Origin: Sphingomonas daechungensis
GTDB lineage: Bacteria; Pseudomonadota; Alphaproteobacteria; Sphingomonadales; Sphingomonadaceae
DNA length: 64,000 nucleotides
Assembly: GCF_014489495.1 (NCBI RefSeq)
Contig: NZ_CP060780.1
Coordinates: 1,065,001-1,129,000 of the forward strand
Direction: 5' to 3'
Shown here: positions 30,247 to 39,573 of the stretch, piece after piece
How positions within the stretch are numbered: position 1 is the first letter of the stretch
How the letters are laid out: every line of letters begins with the position of its first letter
The notes under the pieces: generated by a model
The model's input: only the letters and a program-made list of their open reading frames with translations
Databases searched by the model: none
Told to the model about the DNA's origin: nothing
Translations under genes and position numbers: made by a program

Positions 30247-30993
30247 TCAACCCTCGCGATGGACCGCGAAGCCGGCCCAGCTCTGGTTCACCGGCATTAG
30301 CTCGATCGAATTGATGTTGAGGTGGGGCGGCAAGTTCGCGAGCCACCAGAACAGTTCGGCGTGATCCTCGGCGGTCATCGGGTTCATGTTCGAATAGAGC
30401 GCGTCGGACGCCGACTGATCCCCACCCGTGCGGACGAGGGTGAACTCGGTCTCCGCCATTCCGGGTTCGACCGAAGTCACACGAACGCCGGTCCCTTCGA
30501 GATCGCAGCGCAGGTCGAGCGAGAACTGCCGGACGAATGCTTTGGTGCCGGCGTAGACCGCGCCGCCCTTGTAGGGATAATTGGCGGCGACCGATGACAG
30601 GTTGATGATTTGTCCCTTGCGTTCGACCAGCTTCGGAATCAGCACCCGCGTCAATGCAACCAGCCCGGTGACGTTGGTCTCGATGATCTGGTCGAGCTTC
30701 GACCATTCGGTTTCCGGCAACGGGGTCGTGGGCGGAGCCAGGCCCGCATTGTTTAGCAGCAGGTCGATGTCGCCCCAGGGCGCCGACAGTCTGGCCAAGT
30801 CGCCGAGCGCTTCAGGATCGCGCATGTCGACTTCCAGCGGCAGGAAGACGTCGCCAAGTTCCTCAGCCAGCTCCTTCAGCCGATCCGCCCGGCGACCGGT
30901 CCCGATCACCCTCCAACCGCCTGCCGCAAATCGCCGCGCCGAGGCCCTTCCGAAACCGGATGTGGCGCCGGTGATGAGGATGGTCTTGGTCAT
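30247..30993 (-). CDS. NADP-dependent SDR oxidoreductase, YdfG-like
   Basis: A 248-aa classical short-chain dehydrogenase. Nucleotide-binding ITGATSGFGRA with the GTGRRADRL segment favouring NADP(H), NNAGLA, catalytic Ser in NLSSVAANY and the YxxxK pair (YAGTKAF). The sequence is close in style to YdfG, which acts on L-allo-threonine, serine and 3-hydroxypropionate/malonic semialdehyde; exact substrate is inferred. Its ATG overlaps the HAD gene stop (ATGA). Confidence 0.9.
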   Translation of the reverse strand: MTKTILITGATSGFGRASARRFAAGGWRVIGTGRRADRLKELAEELGDVFLPLEVDMRDPEALGDLARLSAPWGDIDLLLNNAGLAPPTTPLPETEWSKLDQIIETNVTGLVALTRVLIPKLVERKGQIINLSSVAANYPYKGGAVYAGTKAFVRQFSLDLRCDLEGTGVRVTSVEPGMAETEFTLVRTGGDQSASDALYSNMNPMTAEDHAELFWWLANLPPHLNINSIELMPVNQSWAGFAVHREG

Positions 30994-31605
30994 GGCTTCT
31001 CCAAAAGTCTTTCGACGATCCAGTCGGTCGCGCTGGGCCAGTCGTCGATGCGGGCATGCGCGTACTCAGCCATGGGAACGGCCTGTGCGACGAGAGGCTC
31101 CGCGATCATGTGCAGCCGCCAGACCTCCGGCGCATGTTTTGCGACCGACTCGTGGTGCTGGGGCAAGTCGTCCACGAATACCGAGTTGGTCGGCTTTCGC
31201 TCCTTCAGCAGTTGCCTGACGGGTGTCCCTTCCCGCCGGAGTTGCAGATGACGTCATGGCGTATGCCGTGACTCGCCAGCTGCTCGACCCGCCAGGGGTG
31301 CGCTTCGCTGCCGAGATTGGTGAGGATGACGATGTCGGCGACCTCGCCGATTTGGCCCAGCGCTTCCTCGGCCCCGGCACCAGGGTCTGCCGGTGCATCT
31401 CGCTGCGAAAGAAAGCGTCGAGGAGGAGCCACGCCTGGTCGAGCGCCAGCGGCTCCCCTGTTTCGACGAGGGTCAGAGCTTCGGAGAAGCGGCCCGTCTC
31501 AAAGGCGAAGCGAATCCCGTGATCGGCCTCCAGCCACTCGGCGAAGTGGCTGACCATGTGGAGCAGCACCTCATCGCAGTCGGTAATCAGCAGCGGACGC
31601 TTCAA
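30990..31605 (-). CDS. HAD-family hydrolase (frame broken twice)
   Basis: A phosphatase-like protein of about 206 aa. Motif I is LLITDCDEVLLH (nucleophile Asp, with the unusual CDEV instead of DxD(G/T)V), motif II ILTNLGSE, and motif III/IV after the shift sites (KPTNSVFVDDLPQHHESV). Single bases are missing in the CCCC at 31372-31375 and the CCC at 31227-31229. Short helical cap between motifs I and II. Coupled to the SDR gene and to the DUF3572 gene by 4-bp overlaps. Substrate unknown. Confidence 0.82.
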
Positions 31606-31868
31606 GCTTCCAGTTCCTCCCGTGCGGCGACAAGCTCTTCCGGCTTCACACCGATCGCACCCGCGACCTCGATCAGGTCCGGTTCATGCGCTTCAAGGAA
31701 ACGTAGCAAAGCTGCAAGCAGGATAGGCTCGGCCGCTCGACGACGCAGATCTTCTGTGTCGATTCCGGACAGGTCGAGGAACCGCTGCGCGCGGCGTTCG
31801 TCCGTCAGCGTGGCGGCAAGCGCGGAGAGCGCGAGAGTCTCGGCGTCAATTGTCGGTTGAGCCCGCAT
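31602..31868 (-). CDS. DUF3572 protein
   Basis: An 88-aa soluble, all-helical protein matching the alphaproteobacterial DUF3572 family in length and pattern (AETLALSALAATLTDE, RFLDLSGIDTEDLRRRA, and a C-terminal PEELVAAREEL helix). Function unknown. It is the promoter-proximal gene of the HAD-SDR-RidA-GDPD-FemAB run, divergent from divK with only 37 bp between, so both must share a compact control region. Confidence 0.8.
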   Translation of the reverse strand: MRAQPTIDAETLALSALAATLTDERRAQRFLDLSGIDTEDLRRRAAEPILLAALLRFLEAHEPDLIEVAGAIGVKPEELVAAREELEA

Positions 31869-31905
31869 GGCCTAGATCAGCACGAGAGAGTGGGGGAATA
31901 TCCGG

Positions 31906-32295
31906 TTGGCCAAGATCCTGATTGTCGAGGACAACGCCCTCAACATCAAGCTGTTCTGCGATCTCCTCGCAGCGCATGGCCATGAACCGCAGGCCGTCAC
32001 TGACAGCCGCCTCGCCCACGATGCCGCACGCGAGTTCATCCCGGACCTGGTAATCACGGATATCCAGTTGCCCCATGTCAGCGGGCTCGAGCTGATCCAG
32101 CTGATCCGCGCCGACGAGACGTTGAAGGACGTGCCGATCATGGCGGTCACCGCCTACGCGACCGCCGGCGATGAGGAGCGGATTCGGGGCGCCGGCGCCG
32201 AATCCTATGTGACGAAGCCGATTTCAGTCGCGCGATTCGTGCAGGAGGTGGACTCACTGCTGGCGCGAAAACAGCCTGTAACTGCCGACGTCTAA
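31906..32295 (+). CDS. divK: Single-domain response regulator DivK
   Basis: A 129-aa CheY-like protein with no output domain. Acidic pocket VEDN, phospho-acceptor in LVITDIQLPH, Thr/Ala switch in VTAYA and Lys in YVTKPIS. In alphaproteobacteria DivK controls cell-cycle kinases (DivJ/PleC/DivL-CckA). The start is TTG at 31906 with a GGGGGA upstream; no ATG/GTG is available in frame without losing the first strand. Neighbour rpmG is convergent, an arrangement common in sphingomonads. Confidence 0.9.
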   Translation: MAKILIVEDNALNIKLFCDLLAAHGHEPQAVTDSRLAHDAAREFIPDLVITDIQLPHVSGLELIQLIRADETLKDVPIMAVTAYATAGDEERIRGAGAESYVTKPISVARFVQEVDSLLARKQPVTADV

Positions 32296-32308
32296 CGCCG
32301 TCAGGGGC

Positions 32309-32476
32309 TTACTTGATCTTCGCTTCCTTGAACTCGACGTGCTTGCGCGCGACCGGGTCGTACTTGCGGAAACTCATCTTCTCGGTCTGATTCCGAGGGT
32401 TCTTCTTGGTCACATAGAAAAAGCCCGTGTCGGCCGTGCTGACGAGCTTGATCTTGACGGTTGTCGGCTTGGCCAT
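32309..32476 (-). CDS. rpmG: 50S ribosomal protein L33
   Basis: A 55-aa ribosomal protein with the alphaproteobacterial L33 sequence (start [20 protein letters not shown], then [12 protein letters not shown] and [18 protein letters not shown]). It lacks the four zinc cysteines, i.e. the C-minus form. The ATG at 32476 is the family start; longer in-frame extension is not coding. Confidence 0.97.
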   Translation of the reverse strand: MAKPTTVKIKLVSTADTGFFYVTKKNPRNQTEKMSFRKYDPVARKHVEFKEAKIK

Positions 32477-32620
32477 CGCGCCTAATCCCAATGCTTGAAA
32501 CGAAGAGAGCGGCACAAAGGAGCCGCTCGATCGGTCGCGCAAATGACCGCCAGACGCCAATTTGTCAAGGCGACGCGGACCTGTAACCGCCTCTTAACCA
32601 TCGTCGTTGAAACTGTGCTC

Positions 32621-32941
32621 ATGGCAAGGGCACGCACTTCACCGTCCATCAGCGACGTTCGTGAACAGCTGGGCGAGCGGATCGCCGAGCTCAGCAAGCG
32701 CGCCGCGCGCCTCTCGCCGCTCGACATTCATGCGCAGATGGACGCCATCCGGCAGGTCGCAGCGACCAACGGCCTTGCCGCGTTGGAAGAGCTCGCTCAC
32801 CGGTCGGCGCAGCTGGCACTTCTCCCAGGCCACCGCATCTCGGTCCGCTGCTGCCTCGAGCATATGGACGAGGCGCTTTCAAGCGATCGGAGCACCGACA
32901 CCAACGCCATTCTGGCGGCCCTGGCCATTCGCCTGCACTAA
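32621..32941 (+). CDS. Conserved small helical protein, unknown function
   Basis: A 106-aa soluble protein I cannot assign to a named family. It is predicted all-helical with repeated Leu/Ala heptad-like spacing (VREQLGERIAELSKRAARL, LAALEELAHRSAQLALLPGH) and ends in ILAALAIRLH. The ATG at 32621 was chosen as the start after the AT-richer 5' gap; the longer frame from 32495 would cross the rpmG promoter. Not obviously linked to the ligase gene 41 bp downstream. Confidence 0.65.
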   Translation: MARARTSPSISDVREQLGERIAELSKRAARLSPLDIHAQMDAIRQVAATNGLAALEELAHRSAQLALLPGHRISVRCCLEHMDEALSSDRSTDTNAILAALAIRLH

Positions 32942-32982
32942 AGTTTCGGCACCGCAACGCCATTGAGGCATTGTGTTGCCCG

Positions 32983-34584
32983 ATGCGCGCCTTTTCCCAG
33001 CTTCTCGACGATCTCGTCTACACGCGCTCGCGCAACACGAAGCTCAAGGTGATCGGCGATTATCTCAAGGAGACGCCCGACCCCGACCGCGGCATCGCGC
33101 TCGCGGCGCTGACCGGCACCCTCGACATCCCGCACGTGAAGCCCGCCGCGATTCGCGGGCTGGTGGAAGAGACGATCGACCCGATCCTGTTCCGGATGAG
33201 CCGGGATTATGTCGGCGATTCGGCGGAGACGATCTCCCTGCTGTGGCCGAACTCAGCAGACGGCGAGCCCGAGCTCGACGATGCCACGATCAGCGTCTCG
33301 ACCGCCGTCGAGCGGCTCCGATCGGCAAGCAAGATGGAAGCGCCGCGGGTGCTGGCCGACATGCTCGACCACCTCGACGCATCGGGACGCTACGCCTTGC
33401 TCAAGCTTGCGATGGGGGCGCTCCGGGTCGGCATTTCGGCGCGACTGGCGAAACAGGCTCTGGCCGACGCATTCGGTATCGACGTGGAGGCGGTCGAAGA
33501 GGTCTGGCACGGCCTCGCTCCGCCTTTTCTCGAGCTCTTCGACTGGGCTGAAGGCCGCGGTCCGCAACCAACGGCGCAGGACGTGCCGGTTTTTCGCCCG
33601 TTCATGCTCGCCCATCCGCTGGAAGAGACGAAAGTTTCGCTCGAAGACTATGCTGCTGAGTGGAAGTGGGACGGCATCCGCGTCCAGCTGGTCCACATCG
33701 CCGGGCAGACGCGAATCTACAGCCGGACCGGTGACGACATCGGCGGCAGCTTTCCCGAAATCGCCGAGGCTTTCACCAGCAGGGGCGTTCTCGATGGCGA
33801 GCTCCTGGTACGCGGCTCCGGCCAGGGACTTGTCGAGCAGCACGGCGGTGCGGCGGCCAGTTTCAACGCACTCCAGCAAAGGCTGGGCCGGAAGAACGTT
33901 AGCCAGAAAATGCTGGGCAGTTATCCGGCGTTCGTCCGGCTCTATGACATTCTGTTCGACGGCGAAGAGGATCGGCGCGAGCTGCCGTGGGCGGAAAGGC
34001 GGGGTTTTCTCGAAGCCTTCGTTCCAAAGCTCGATCCCGAGCGGTTCGACCTCTCGCAACTGATCGAAGCCGCCACGTTCGAAGAGCTGGAGGAGCTGCG
34101 TGCCGGCGCCCGCGATGGCGCCATCGAAGGCATCATGCTGAAGCGGCGCGACAGCCCCTATGTCGCCGGCCGCCGGACCGGCTTGTGGTACAAGTGGAAG
34201 CGCGATCCACTGACCGCCGATTGCGTGCTGATGTATGCCCAGCGCGGATCCGGAAAGCGGTCCAGCTATTACAGCGATTACACCTTCGGCTGCTGGAACG
34301 AGGCAGGCGAGCTACTGCCGGTCGGCAAGGCCTATTTCGGCTTTACGGACGAGGAACTGCGGTGGATCGACCGCTGGGTACGCAATCACACCATCCAGCG
34401 TTTCGGACCCGTGCGCGAGGTCGAGAAGAGCCTCGTGCTCGAAGTCGCCTTCGATTCGATCCACCGGAGCAGCCGTCATAAGTCGGGCCTGGCGATGCGC
34501 TTTCCCCGGATCAGCCGGATCCGGACCGACAAGCCGGCGGCGGAGGCGGACTTCATCGCCACTCTCCTGGCAATGGTGACTTGA
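32983..34584 (+). CDS. ATP-dependent DNA ligase
   Basis: A 533-aa ligase of the type found with a helicase and an exonuclease in many alphaproteobacteria (LigC/cisplatin-resistance group). N-terminal DNA-binding domain to about residue 190; adenylation domain with nucleotidyl Lys228 in AEWKWDGIRVQ, RTGDDIGGSFPEI, DGELL and GIMLKRRDSPYV; OB domain with WYKWKR, the motif V region, to the end. No frameshift. The usual partner genes for a DEXH helicase and metallo-beta-lactamase-fold exonuclease are not adjacent here. Start chosen at ATG 32983, not the TTG 12 bp earlier. Confidence 0.92.
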   Translation: MRAFSQLLDDLVYTRSRNTKLKVIGDYLKETPDPDRGIALAALTGTLDIPHVKPAAIRGLVEETIDPILFRMSRDYVGDSAETISLLWPNSADGEPELDDATISVSTAVERLRSASKMEAPRVLADMLDHLDASGRYALLKLAMGALRVGISARLAKQALADAFGIDVEAVEEVWHGLAPPFLELFDWAEGRGPQPTAQDVPVFRPFMLAHPLEETKVSLEDYAAEWKWDGIRVQLVHIAGQTRIYSRTGDDIGGSFPEIAEAFTSRGVLDGELLVRGSGQGLVEQHGGAAASFNALQQRLGRKNVSQKMLGSYPAFVRLYDILFDGEEDRRELPWAERRGFLEAFVPKLDPERFDLSQLIEAATFEELEELRAGARDGAIEGIMLKRRDSPYVAGRRTGLWYKWKRDPLTADCVLMYAQRGSGKRSSYYSDYTFGCWNEAGELLPVGKAYFGFTDEELRWIDRWVRNHTIQRFGPVREVEKSLVLEVAFDSIHRSSRHKSGLAMRFPRISRIRTDKPAAEADFIATLLAMVT

Positions 34585-34631
34585 AGCCGCAGCGAGTCCC
34601 GTTACGGTCGCGCACCGACAGGGAGAGTTGC

Positions 34632-35923
34632 ATGCTGAAACTTTTGGCAGCCGTCGTCGCGATCGCCACCGCTTCCACCGCCAGCGCTGAGACTTACGCC
34701 ATTCAGGCCGGTCGCCTGATCGTGGATGCCGCCAAGCCCGCGCGCGGCGCTTCGACCGTCATCGTTGAAAACGGGCGGATCACCCGGATTGAGGATGGCT
34801 TCACAGCGCCAACCGGGCGACCGTCGTCGATGAGCGCAGCCGGACGGTGATGCCCGGGATGACTGACGTCCACGTCCACCTGACGCAGACTTCGGGAACG
34901 CCCTGGTACGCTTACTTCACCCAGAAATATTCGATCGCCTATGCGACCACGTTGGGGCTCACGCATGCACTGGAAATGGCGCGCGGCGGGTTCACCACCG
35001 TGCGCGACCTTGGCGGCGAAGCCAGCGCGGTCGTCGCCGTTCGCGATGCCGTCACGGAAGGACGCTTTCCGGGTCCGCGCATCCGGGTGTCGGGCGACCC
35101 GCTGTCGATCATCGGCGGGCATGCGGACGCCGCCACCGGTCTTCCGCCGGAGCTCGCCCGAGCGGTCGATGACGCCCACCTGAGCCCGCCGTCTGCACCG
35201 GCGTCGACCAATGCCAGGAGGCCGTCCGCAAGCTCGCCGCAGAGGGGGTCGACGTGATCAAGATCATGGCCACCGGCGGTGTCCTCGACCCCGGAGCCAT
35301 GGGGCTCGAGCAACATTTCAGCGACGCGGAGATGAAGGGCATCGTCGATGCTGCCCACGCCATGCATCTGAAGGTCGCTGCGCACGCTCACGGAGCGCGC
35401 GGCATTCTCGCGGCGACCAACGCCGGCGTAGATTCGATCGAGCACGGGACGTTCCTCGACGCCGCCGGCGCGCAGGCGATGAAGGCGCACGGCACCTACT
35501 ATTCCGCGACGCTGATGGCGTTCAGCGGCGTGCAGGGTCTGATGGGCACTGGCAAGCTGCCCCGGAATCCGAAGCCAAGGCTCGCCAGACGTTCGACGTC
35601 TGGGGCAAGGGGCTGAATCTCGCCTATCGCACAGGCGTGAAAATTGCGCTCGGGACCGATAGCGCGGTTGCGCCGCATACCTCCGCAAACAAGGAGGTCG
35701 AGCTGATGGTGACGAAGGGCGGGATGACCCCGCGCGACGCGCTGATTGCGGCGACCAAGGCGGGCCGGACCTGCTCGAGTTGTCGGACATCACCGGCACG
35801 CTCGACCCGGGCAAGTCGGCCGATCTGATCGCAGTCGATGGAGACCCGTTGGTCGATCCGACGGCTGTGCAGCGCGTCGGCTATGTCATGGTCGGCGGCA
35901 AGCCGATCCCGATGAAGGACTGA
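34632..35923 (+). CDS. Secreted metal-dependent amidohydrolase (frame broken four times)
   Basis: An imidazolonepropionase/prolidase-like amidohydrolase of about 430 aa with a Sec signal (ends TASAE). Metal ligands are visible across the pieces: PGMTDVHVHL, a carbamylated-Lys strand VIKIMATGGV, VAAHAHGARG, IEHGT and GTDSAV. Single bases are missing at 34815-34817, 35185-35187, 35560-35563 and near 35763-35766, all in G/C runs. Four breaks in one gene is high, yet each restored junction is in register and all catalytic motifs survive. Gap to the S10 peptidase gene is 7 bp, so the two exported hydrolases form an operon. Confidence 0.87.
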
Positions 35924-35930
35924 CCGAAGC

Positions 35931-37473
35931 ATGCGTTCCTCGCTCCTGGCGCTGAGCCTCCTCCTTTCCACCGCCGCCTTCGCCGCCGATACGCCAGCCC
36001 CGGCCGGCGACGCGCCTTCCGCCAAGTCGAAGGAGGATGCCGCAAAGCCGGATCCAGACATCGCCGCCGCCAGCGTCGAGGAGGATGCCCAACCGAAGAA
36101 GAGATCGATCTCGCTCCGCGGGCGGACGATCAGCTACACGGTCACGCCTGGGCACCTGACCATCCGCGACGACGACGGCGCGCCAAAGGGAAGCATGTTC
36201 TACGTCGCCTATACGGTCGACGGCGGACGCGGTGCGGCGCGACCGGTGACGTTCCTTTTCAACGGCGGACCCGGTTCTTCGACGATGTGGCTGCATATGG
36301 GCAGCTTCGGTCCGATCAAGGTCGATGCATCCCTTCCGGAAACGATCGCCGGACCGCCCTTCCGCTATGGCGCCAATCCCGATTCGCTTCTCGACGTCAG
36401 CGATCTCGTCTTCATCGATGCACCGACGACCGGACTGTCGCGCCCGCTGGGCAAGACGGAGTCGAAGGACTTCTTCGGCGTCGACAAGGACCTCGACGCG
36501 TTCAGTCGGACGATCCAGCGCTACCTGACGAAGTACGGCCGTTGGAATTCGCCCAAGTTCATCATCGGCGAAAGCTACGGCACGACACGCGCCGGCGGCC
36601 TGTCGAACATGCTTGCCGACAAGGGCGTCCAGCTCAACGGCATCGTGCTGGTTTCGACCGTGCTAAACTTCAACAGCTTCAACGGCGACCAGTCGCTGGT
36701 CAATTTCCTGCCAACCTACGCAACCAACGCCTGGTACCACGGCAAGGTCGCCGAGCCGAAGCCCGACCTGATGAGCTGGGTGGCGGAGGCGAAGGCGTTC
36801 GCGGCCGGGCCTTACGCCTCCGCGCTCCAGAAAGGCACGGCGATCACGGAATCCGAGAGGGAGTCTATCGCGCAGCAGATGGCTCGGCTGACGGGTTTGT
36901 CGCCGGCCTATATCCTGCGATCGAACCTGCGCGTGTCGCCCGACCGGTTCGAGCGAGAGCTTCTTCGCGACCGGCGCCAGATCATCGGGCGCATCGATTC
37001 GCGTTACGTCGGGACGGACGCGGATGCTGCTGGGGAGGCGCCGAGCTACGATGCGCAGGCGACGGCGATTACCGGGCCTTCGCGGGCGCTCTCAACGACT
37101 ATCTGTTTCGCGAGCTCGGCTACCAGACTCCGCTGACCCATCGGCCCAACAACTATGCCGGGATCGGCGAGGACTGGAACTTCCAGCACAAGTCTGCCCA
37201 GGGCCAGCAGCTGGCGGTCGACACCAGTGTCGACCTCGCGGCTGCGATGCGCGGCAATCCGAGGATGAAGCTATTGTCGGTGAACGGCCTTTACGACCTC
37301 GCGACCCCGTTCTTCGGCGCGGACTACGACATCGGCCACATGGCGCTGGAGCCGCAGATCGCGGCGAACATCCGCTACACATACTATCCGGCGGGCACAT
37401 GATGTACACGGATCCGGGCTCGGCACGGCAGCTCAAGGCCGACCTCGCGGACTTCTACGCCAGCGCGATGTAG
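35931..37473 (+). CDS. Secreted S10-family serine carboxypeptidase (frame broken twice)
   Basis: A periplasmic/secreted peptidase of about 514 aa with a signal peptide ending AFAAD and a Pro/Ala/Lys linker. Alpha/beta-hydrolase features: FNGGPGSST oxyanion region, catalytic Ser215 in IIGESYGTTRAGG, Asp in GLYDLATPF, and the final His in GGHMMYTD. Missing bases lie in the GGG runs at 37074-37076 and 37393-37395; the second one would otherwise stop translation just before the catalytic His. Bacterial S10 peptidases of this form are frequent in sphingomonads. Confidence 0.9.
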
Positions 37474-37493
37474 GCCAGCTTCGTGGAAGCGAA

Positions 37494-37846
37494 TTATTGG
37501 AGTTGCCGGGCTTTTTCTTTCGCCTCCAGGCGTCCGCCAATGGTCTCCATCACCTTGCCGCGGACCTGCATGTAGTCTCCGCATTCTTGCAGATACGGGC
37601 CGAGGGTTTGCCCTCGATCATCCGTCCAGCAGCGGCCATCCGCTCCTCCAGTTCCGCCTCGGACAGAACGGCATCGACTCGCCCGAAGAAGTACATGGAG
37701 GCCATTTATGTTGCGAGCGCCTCCGACCCCTCGAGCTGCTGGGAAGCCAGCTGGGTCGCAATCATGCATCGCGCGTCGAAATCGATCTGGCTCGTGGACG
37801 GAGCAGCCGCTGTCGCCGCCAGGAATAGGAAGGCGATGATGTTCAT
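37494..37846 (-). CDS. Small exported protein, unknown function (frame broken)
   Basis: About 117 aa: a signal peptide (MNIIAFLFLAATAAA), then a helical domain with two widely spaced Cys residues (DARCMIATQLASQQL ... YLQECGDYMQVRG). GAGGAG precedes the ATG. A missing A in the TTT (plus-strand) run at 37607-37609 interrupts the frame, and an in-frame TAA lies at 37707-37709, between GSEALAT and MASMYFFGRVD. The latter is not explained by a simple one-base deletion, so this gene could be really damaged, unlike the others. Family not recognised. Confidence 0.6.
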
Positions 37847-37863
37847 CGACGCGTCTCCTCATA

Positions 37864-37896
37864 GAAAAAGCCGGCGGGATGGTGGTCCCGCCGGCT
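37864..37896 (-). terminator. Rho-independent terminator of cold-shock gene
   Basis: An 11-bp perfect stem (AGCCGGCGGGA / TCCCGCCGGCT) with a 6-nt loop, followed on the minus strand by five T. It lies 24 bp beyond the cold-shock gene stop and just before the small exported gene's start. A textbook terminator. Confidence 0.9.
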
Positions 37897-37919
37897 CTGT
37901 CTTGCCCCCCTGAAACGCC

Positions 37920-38717
37920 TTATTCGCTGATCGGCGCCAGGTTCACCGCCGCATATTTGCCGCGGCGATCAACCTCGATCTCGAACTCCAACTTGTCGCC
38001 CTCGTTGAGGGTCGGCATGCCCGCGCGCTCGACGGCCGAAATGTGCACGAAGGCATCCGGCTGTCCGTCGTCGCGCTGAATGAAGCCGAAGCCTTTCATC
38101 GCGTTGAAGAACTTGACCGTTCCGGTCGCCTTTTCGCCCGTCAGCTGACGCTGCGGAGCCCGCTCGGCGCGTTCGACTGCCATCGGCTCACCGTCGATTC
38201 GCAGGTTGGTCGCGGAAATGCGGCCCCCGCGGTCGACCAAGGTGAACTCGAGCGGCTGCCCGTCCGCCAGGTCGGTCAGGCCGGCCTGCTCGACAGCGGA
38301 GATGTGCACGAACACGTCCTCGCCGCCGTCATCGCGAACGATGAAGCCGAAGCCCTTCTGCGGATTGAAGAATTTGACGACGCCTTTGCCTTCGCCGACG
38401 ACCTGGGGAGGCATTCCGCCACCACCGCCGCTGCCGCCGCCGCGGAAACCGCCGCCGCCACCGCCGCCACGGAAGCCACCGCCTCCGCCGCCGCCGCCGT
38501 AGCCGCCGCCACCACCGCCGCCAAAGCGATCGCCGCCACCGCCGCCAAAGCGATCGCCGCCGCCGCGGTATCCACCGCCGCCGCCGCCACCGCCAAAGCC
38601 GCCGCGGTCGGAAAATCCGCCGCGGTCGCCATAGCTGCTCTCACCACCGAAGAAATCGTCGCGCTTATCACGGCCGCGACCACCGCGGTCCCCCTTACGC
38701 CCTTTATCGAAACCCAT
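37920..38717 (-). CDS. Two-domain cold-shock protein with Gly-rich RGG N-terminus
   Basis: A 265-aa nucleic-acid-binding protein. Residues 1-100 are low-complexity Gly/Arg/Phe/Tyr (RGG, GGGF and GGGY repeats); two cold-shock domains follow (about 108-172 and 196-262) with RNP1 KGFGFI and RNP2 DVFVHISAV / DAFVHISAV in each. CSDs bind single-stranded RNA/DNA and melt RNA structure. The RGG-like head is unusual in length and, by analogy to RGG proteins, could drive RNA binding or condensation; this is inference. Ends at a strong terminator; 230 bp of upstream DNA could hold a long leader as in cspA genes. Confidence 0.93.
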   Translation of the reverse strand: MGFDKGRKGDRGGRGRDKRDDFFGGESSYGDRGGFSDRGGFGGGGGGGGYRGGGDRFGGGGGDRFGGGGGGGYGGGGGGGGFRGGGGGGGFRGGGSGGGGGMPPQVVGEGKGVVKFFNPQKGFGFIVRDDGGEDVFVHISAVEQAGLTDLADGQPLEFTLVDRGGRISATNLRIDGEPMAVERAERAPQRQLTGEKATGTVKFFNAMKGFGFIQRDDGQPDAFVHISAVERAGMPTLNEGDKLEFEIEVDRRGKYAAVNLAPISE

Positions 38718-38949
38718 GCCCGTCTAAAATCCTTTGTGCCCGCAATGTCTTAAAACCAACGCGCTGGGCCCAAAGAGCGCAACCGGTCGGGGCGTGATTG
38801 CTCACACACCGTTCAGCACCCTACATGAAAAAAGCGAGCCTCTCTAGATGATTCCCGCGCGTTCTCGTGGCATGGGCTTAAGAGGCACGCCGACAGGCCT
38901 GCCGGGACAGCCTGGCTCAGTACGGTTTGCAGCGATTTGGGACGATTGA
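38718..38949. promoter_or_regulatory. Divergent control region of csp and rnd genes
   Basis: A 232-bp non-coding gap between the divergently read cold-shock and ribonuclease D genes. It contains A-rich stretches (for example TGAAAAAAG near 38825) but no recognisable known riboswitch. It must hold both promoters and perhaps a thermoresponsive 5' leader for the cold-shock message. Confidence 0.5.
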
Positions 38950-39570
38950 ATGAGCATCCATTTCCACGAAGAAGACCTGCCCGAGGGCGTGCATTTCGAA
39001 GGCCCGATTGCCGTCGATACGGAGGCGATGGGCCTCCATCCGCATCGCGATCGCCTGTGCCTCGTCCAGCTTTCCGATGGGCGCGGCGACGAGCATCTCG
39101 TCCGCTTCAGGAAAGACGGCCCCTATTCCGCACCCAACCTCAAGGCGCTTCTGGGCGATCCCAATCGACTGAAGCTCTATCACTTCGCACGCTTCGATAT
39201 CGCGATGATCCAGGCCTACCTCGGCTTCATGGCCGCGCCGCTTTACTGCACGCGCACGGCTTCCCGGCTGGTCCGCACCTACACCGACCGTCACGGGCTG
39301 AAGGACCTGGTGCGCGAGCTTCTGGGTCAGGAGATTTCCAAGCAGCAGCAGACCAGCGATTGGGGCGCTCCCGAGCTCAACGACGCGCAGCGCGAATATG
39401 CGGCAAGCGACGTCCGCTACCTTCATGCCCTGAAGGAAAAGCTGGACGAGCGCCTGGTCCGCGAAGGCCGGGTCGTGCTTGCCCAGGCCTGCTTCGACTT
39501 CCTTCCCAACCGTGCCCTGCTCGATCTCGCGGGTTGGCCGGAACAGGATATTTTCGCTCACGACGGCTGA
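38950..39570 (+). CDS. rnd: Short ribonuclease D
   Basis: A 206-aa 3'-5' exonuclease domain without the HRDC domains of enterobacterial RNase D. DEDD residues are visible: VDTEAMGL (Asp/Glu), FARFDIAMI (Asp) and the DEDDy Tyr-containing motif YAASDVRYLHAL. Likely trims tRNA or structured RNA 3' ends. Followed 3 bp later by lptC; the rnd-lptC-lptA-lptB-rpoN order is common in sphingomonads. Confidence 0.92.
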   Translation: MSIHFHEEDLPEGVHFEGPIAVDTEAMGLHPHRDRLCLVQLSDGRGDEHLVRFRKDGPYSAPNLKALLGDPNRLKLYHFARFDIAMIQAYLGFMAAPLYCTRTASRLVRTYTDRHGLKDLVRELLGQEISKQQQTSDWGAPELNDAQREYAASDVRYLHALKEKLDERLVREGRVVLAQACFDFLPNRALLDLAGWPEQDIFAHDG

Positions 39571-39573
39571 TCC

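Noticed and set aside
34632-37473. Amidohydrolase and S10 peptidase as real pseudogenes
   Set aside because: All breaks are single missing bases in G/C runs and all catalytic residues are kept after correction, the same pattern as in essential genes of the window.
38043-38753. Ala-rich plus-strand frame opposite the cold-shock gene
   Set aside because: Created by complementing Gly (GGN) codons; the sense strand carries two intact cold-shock domains and a terminator.
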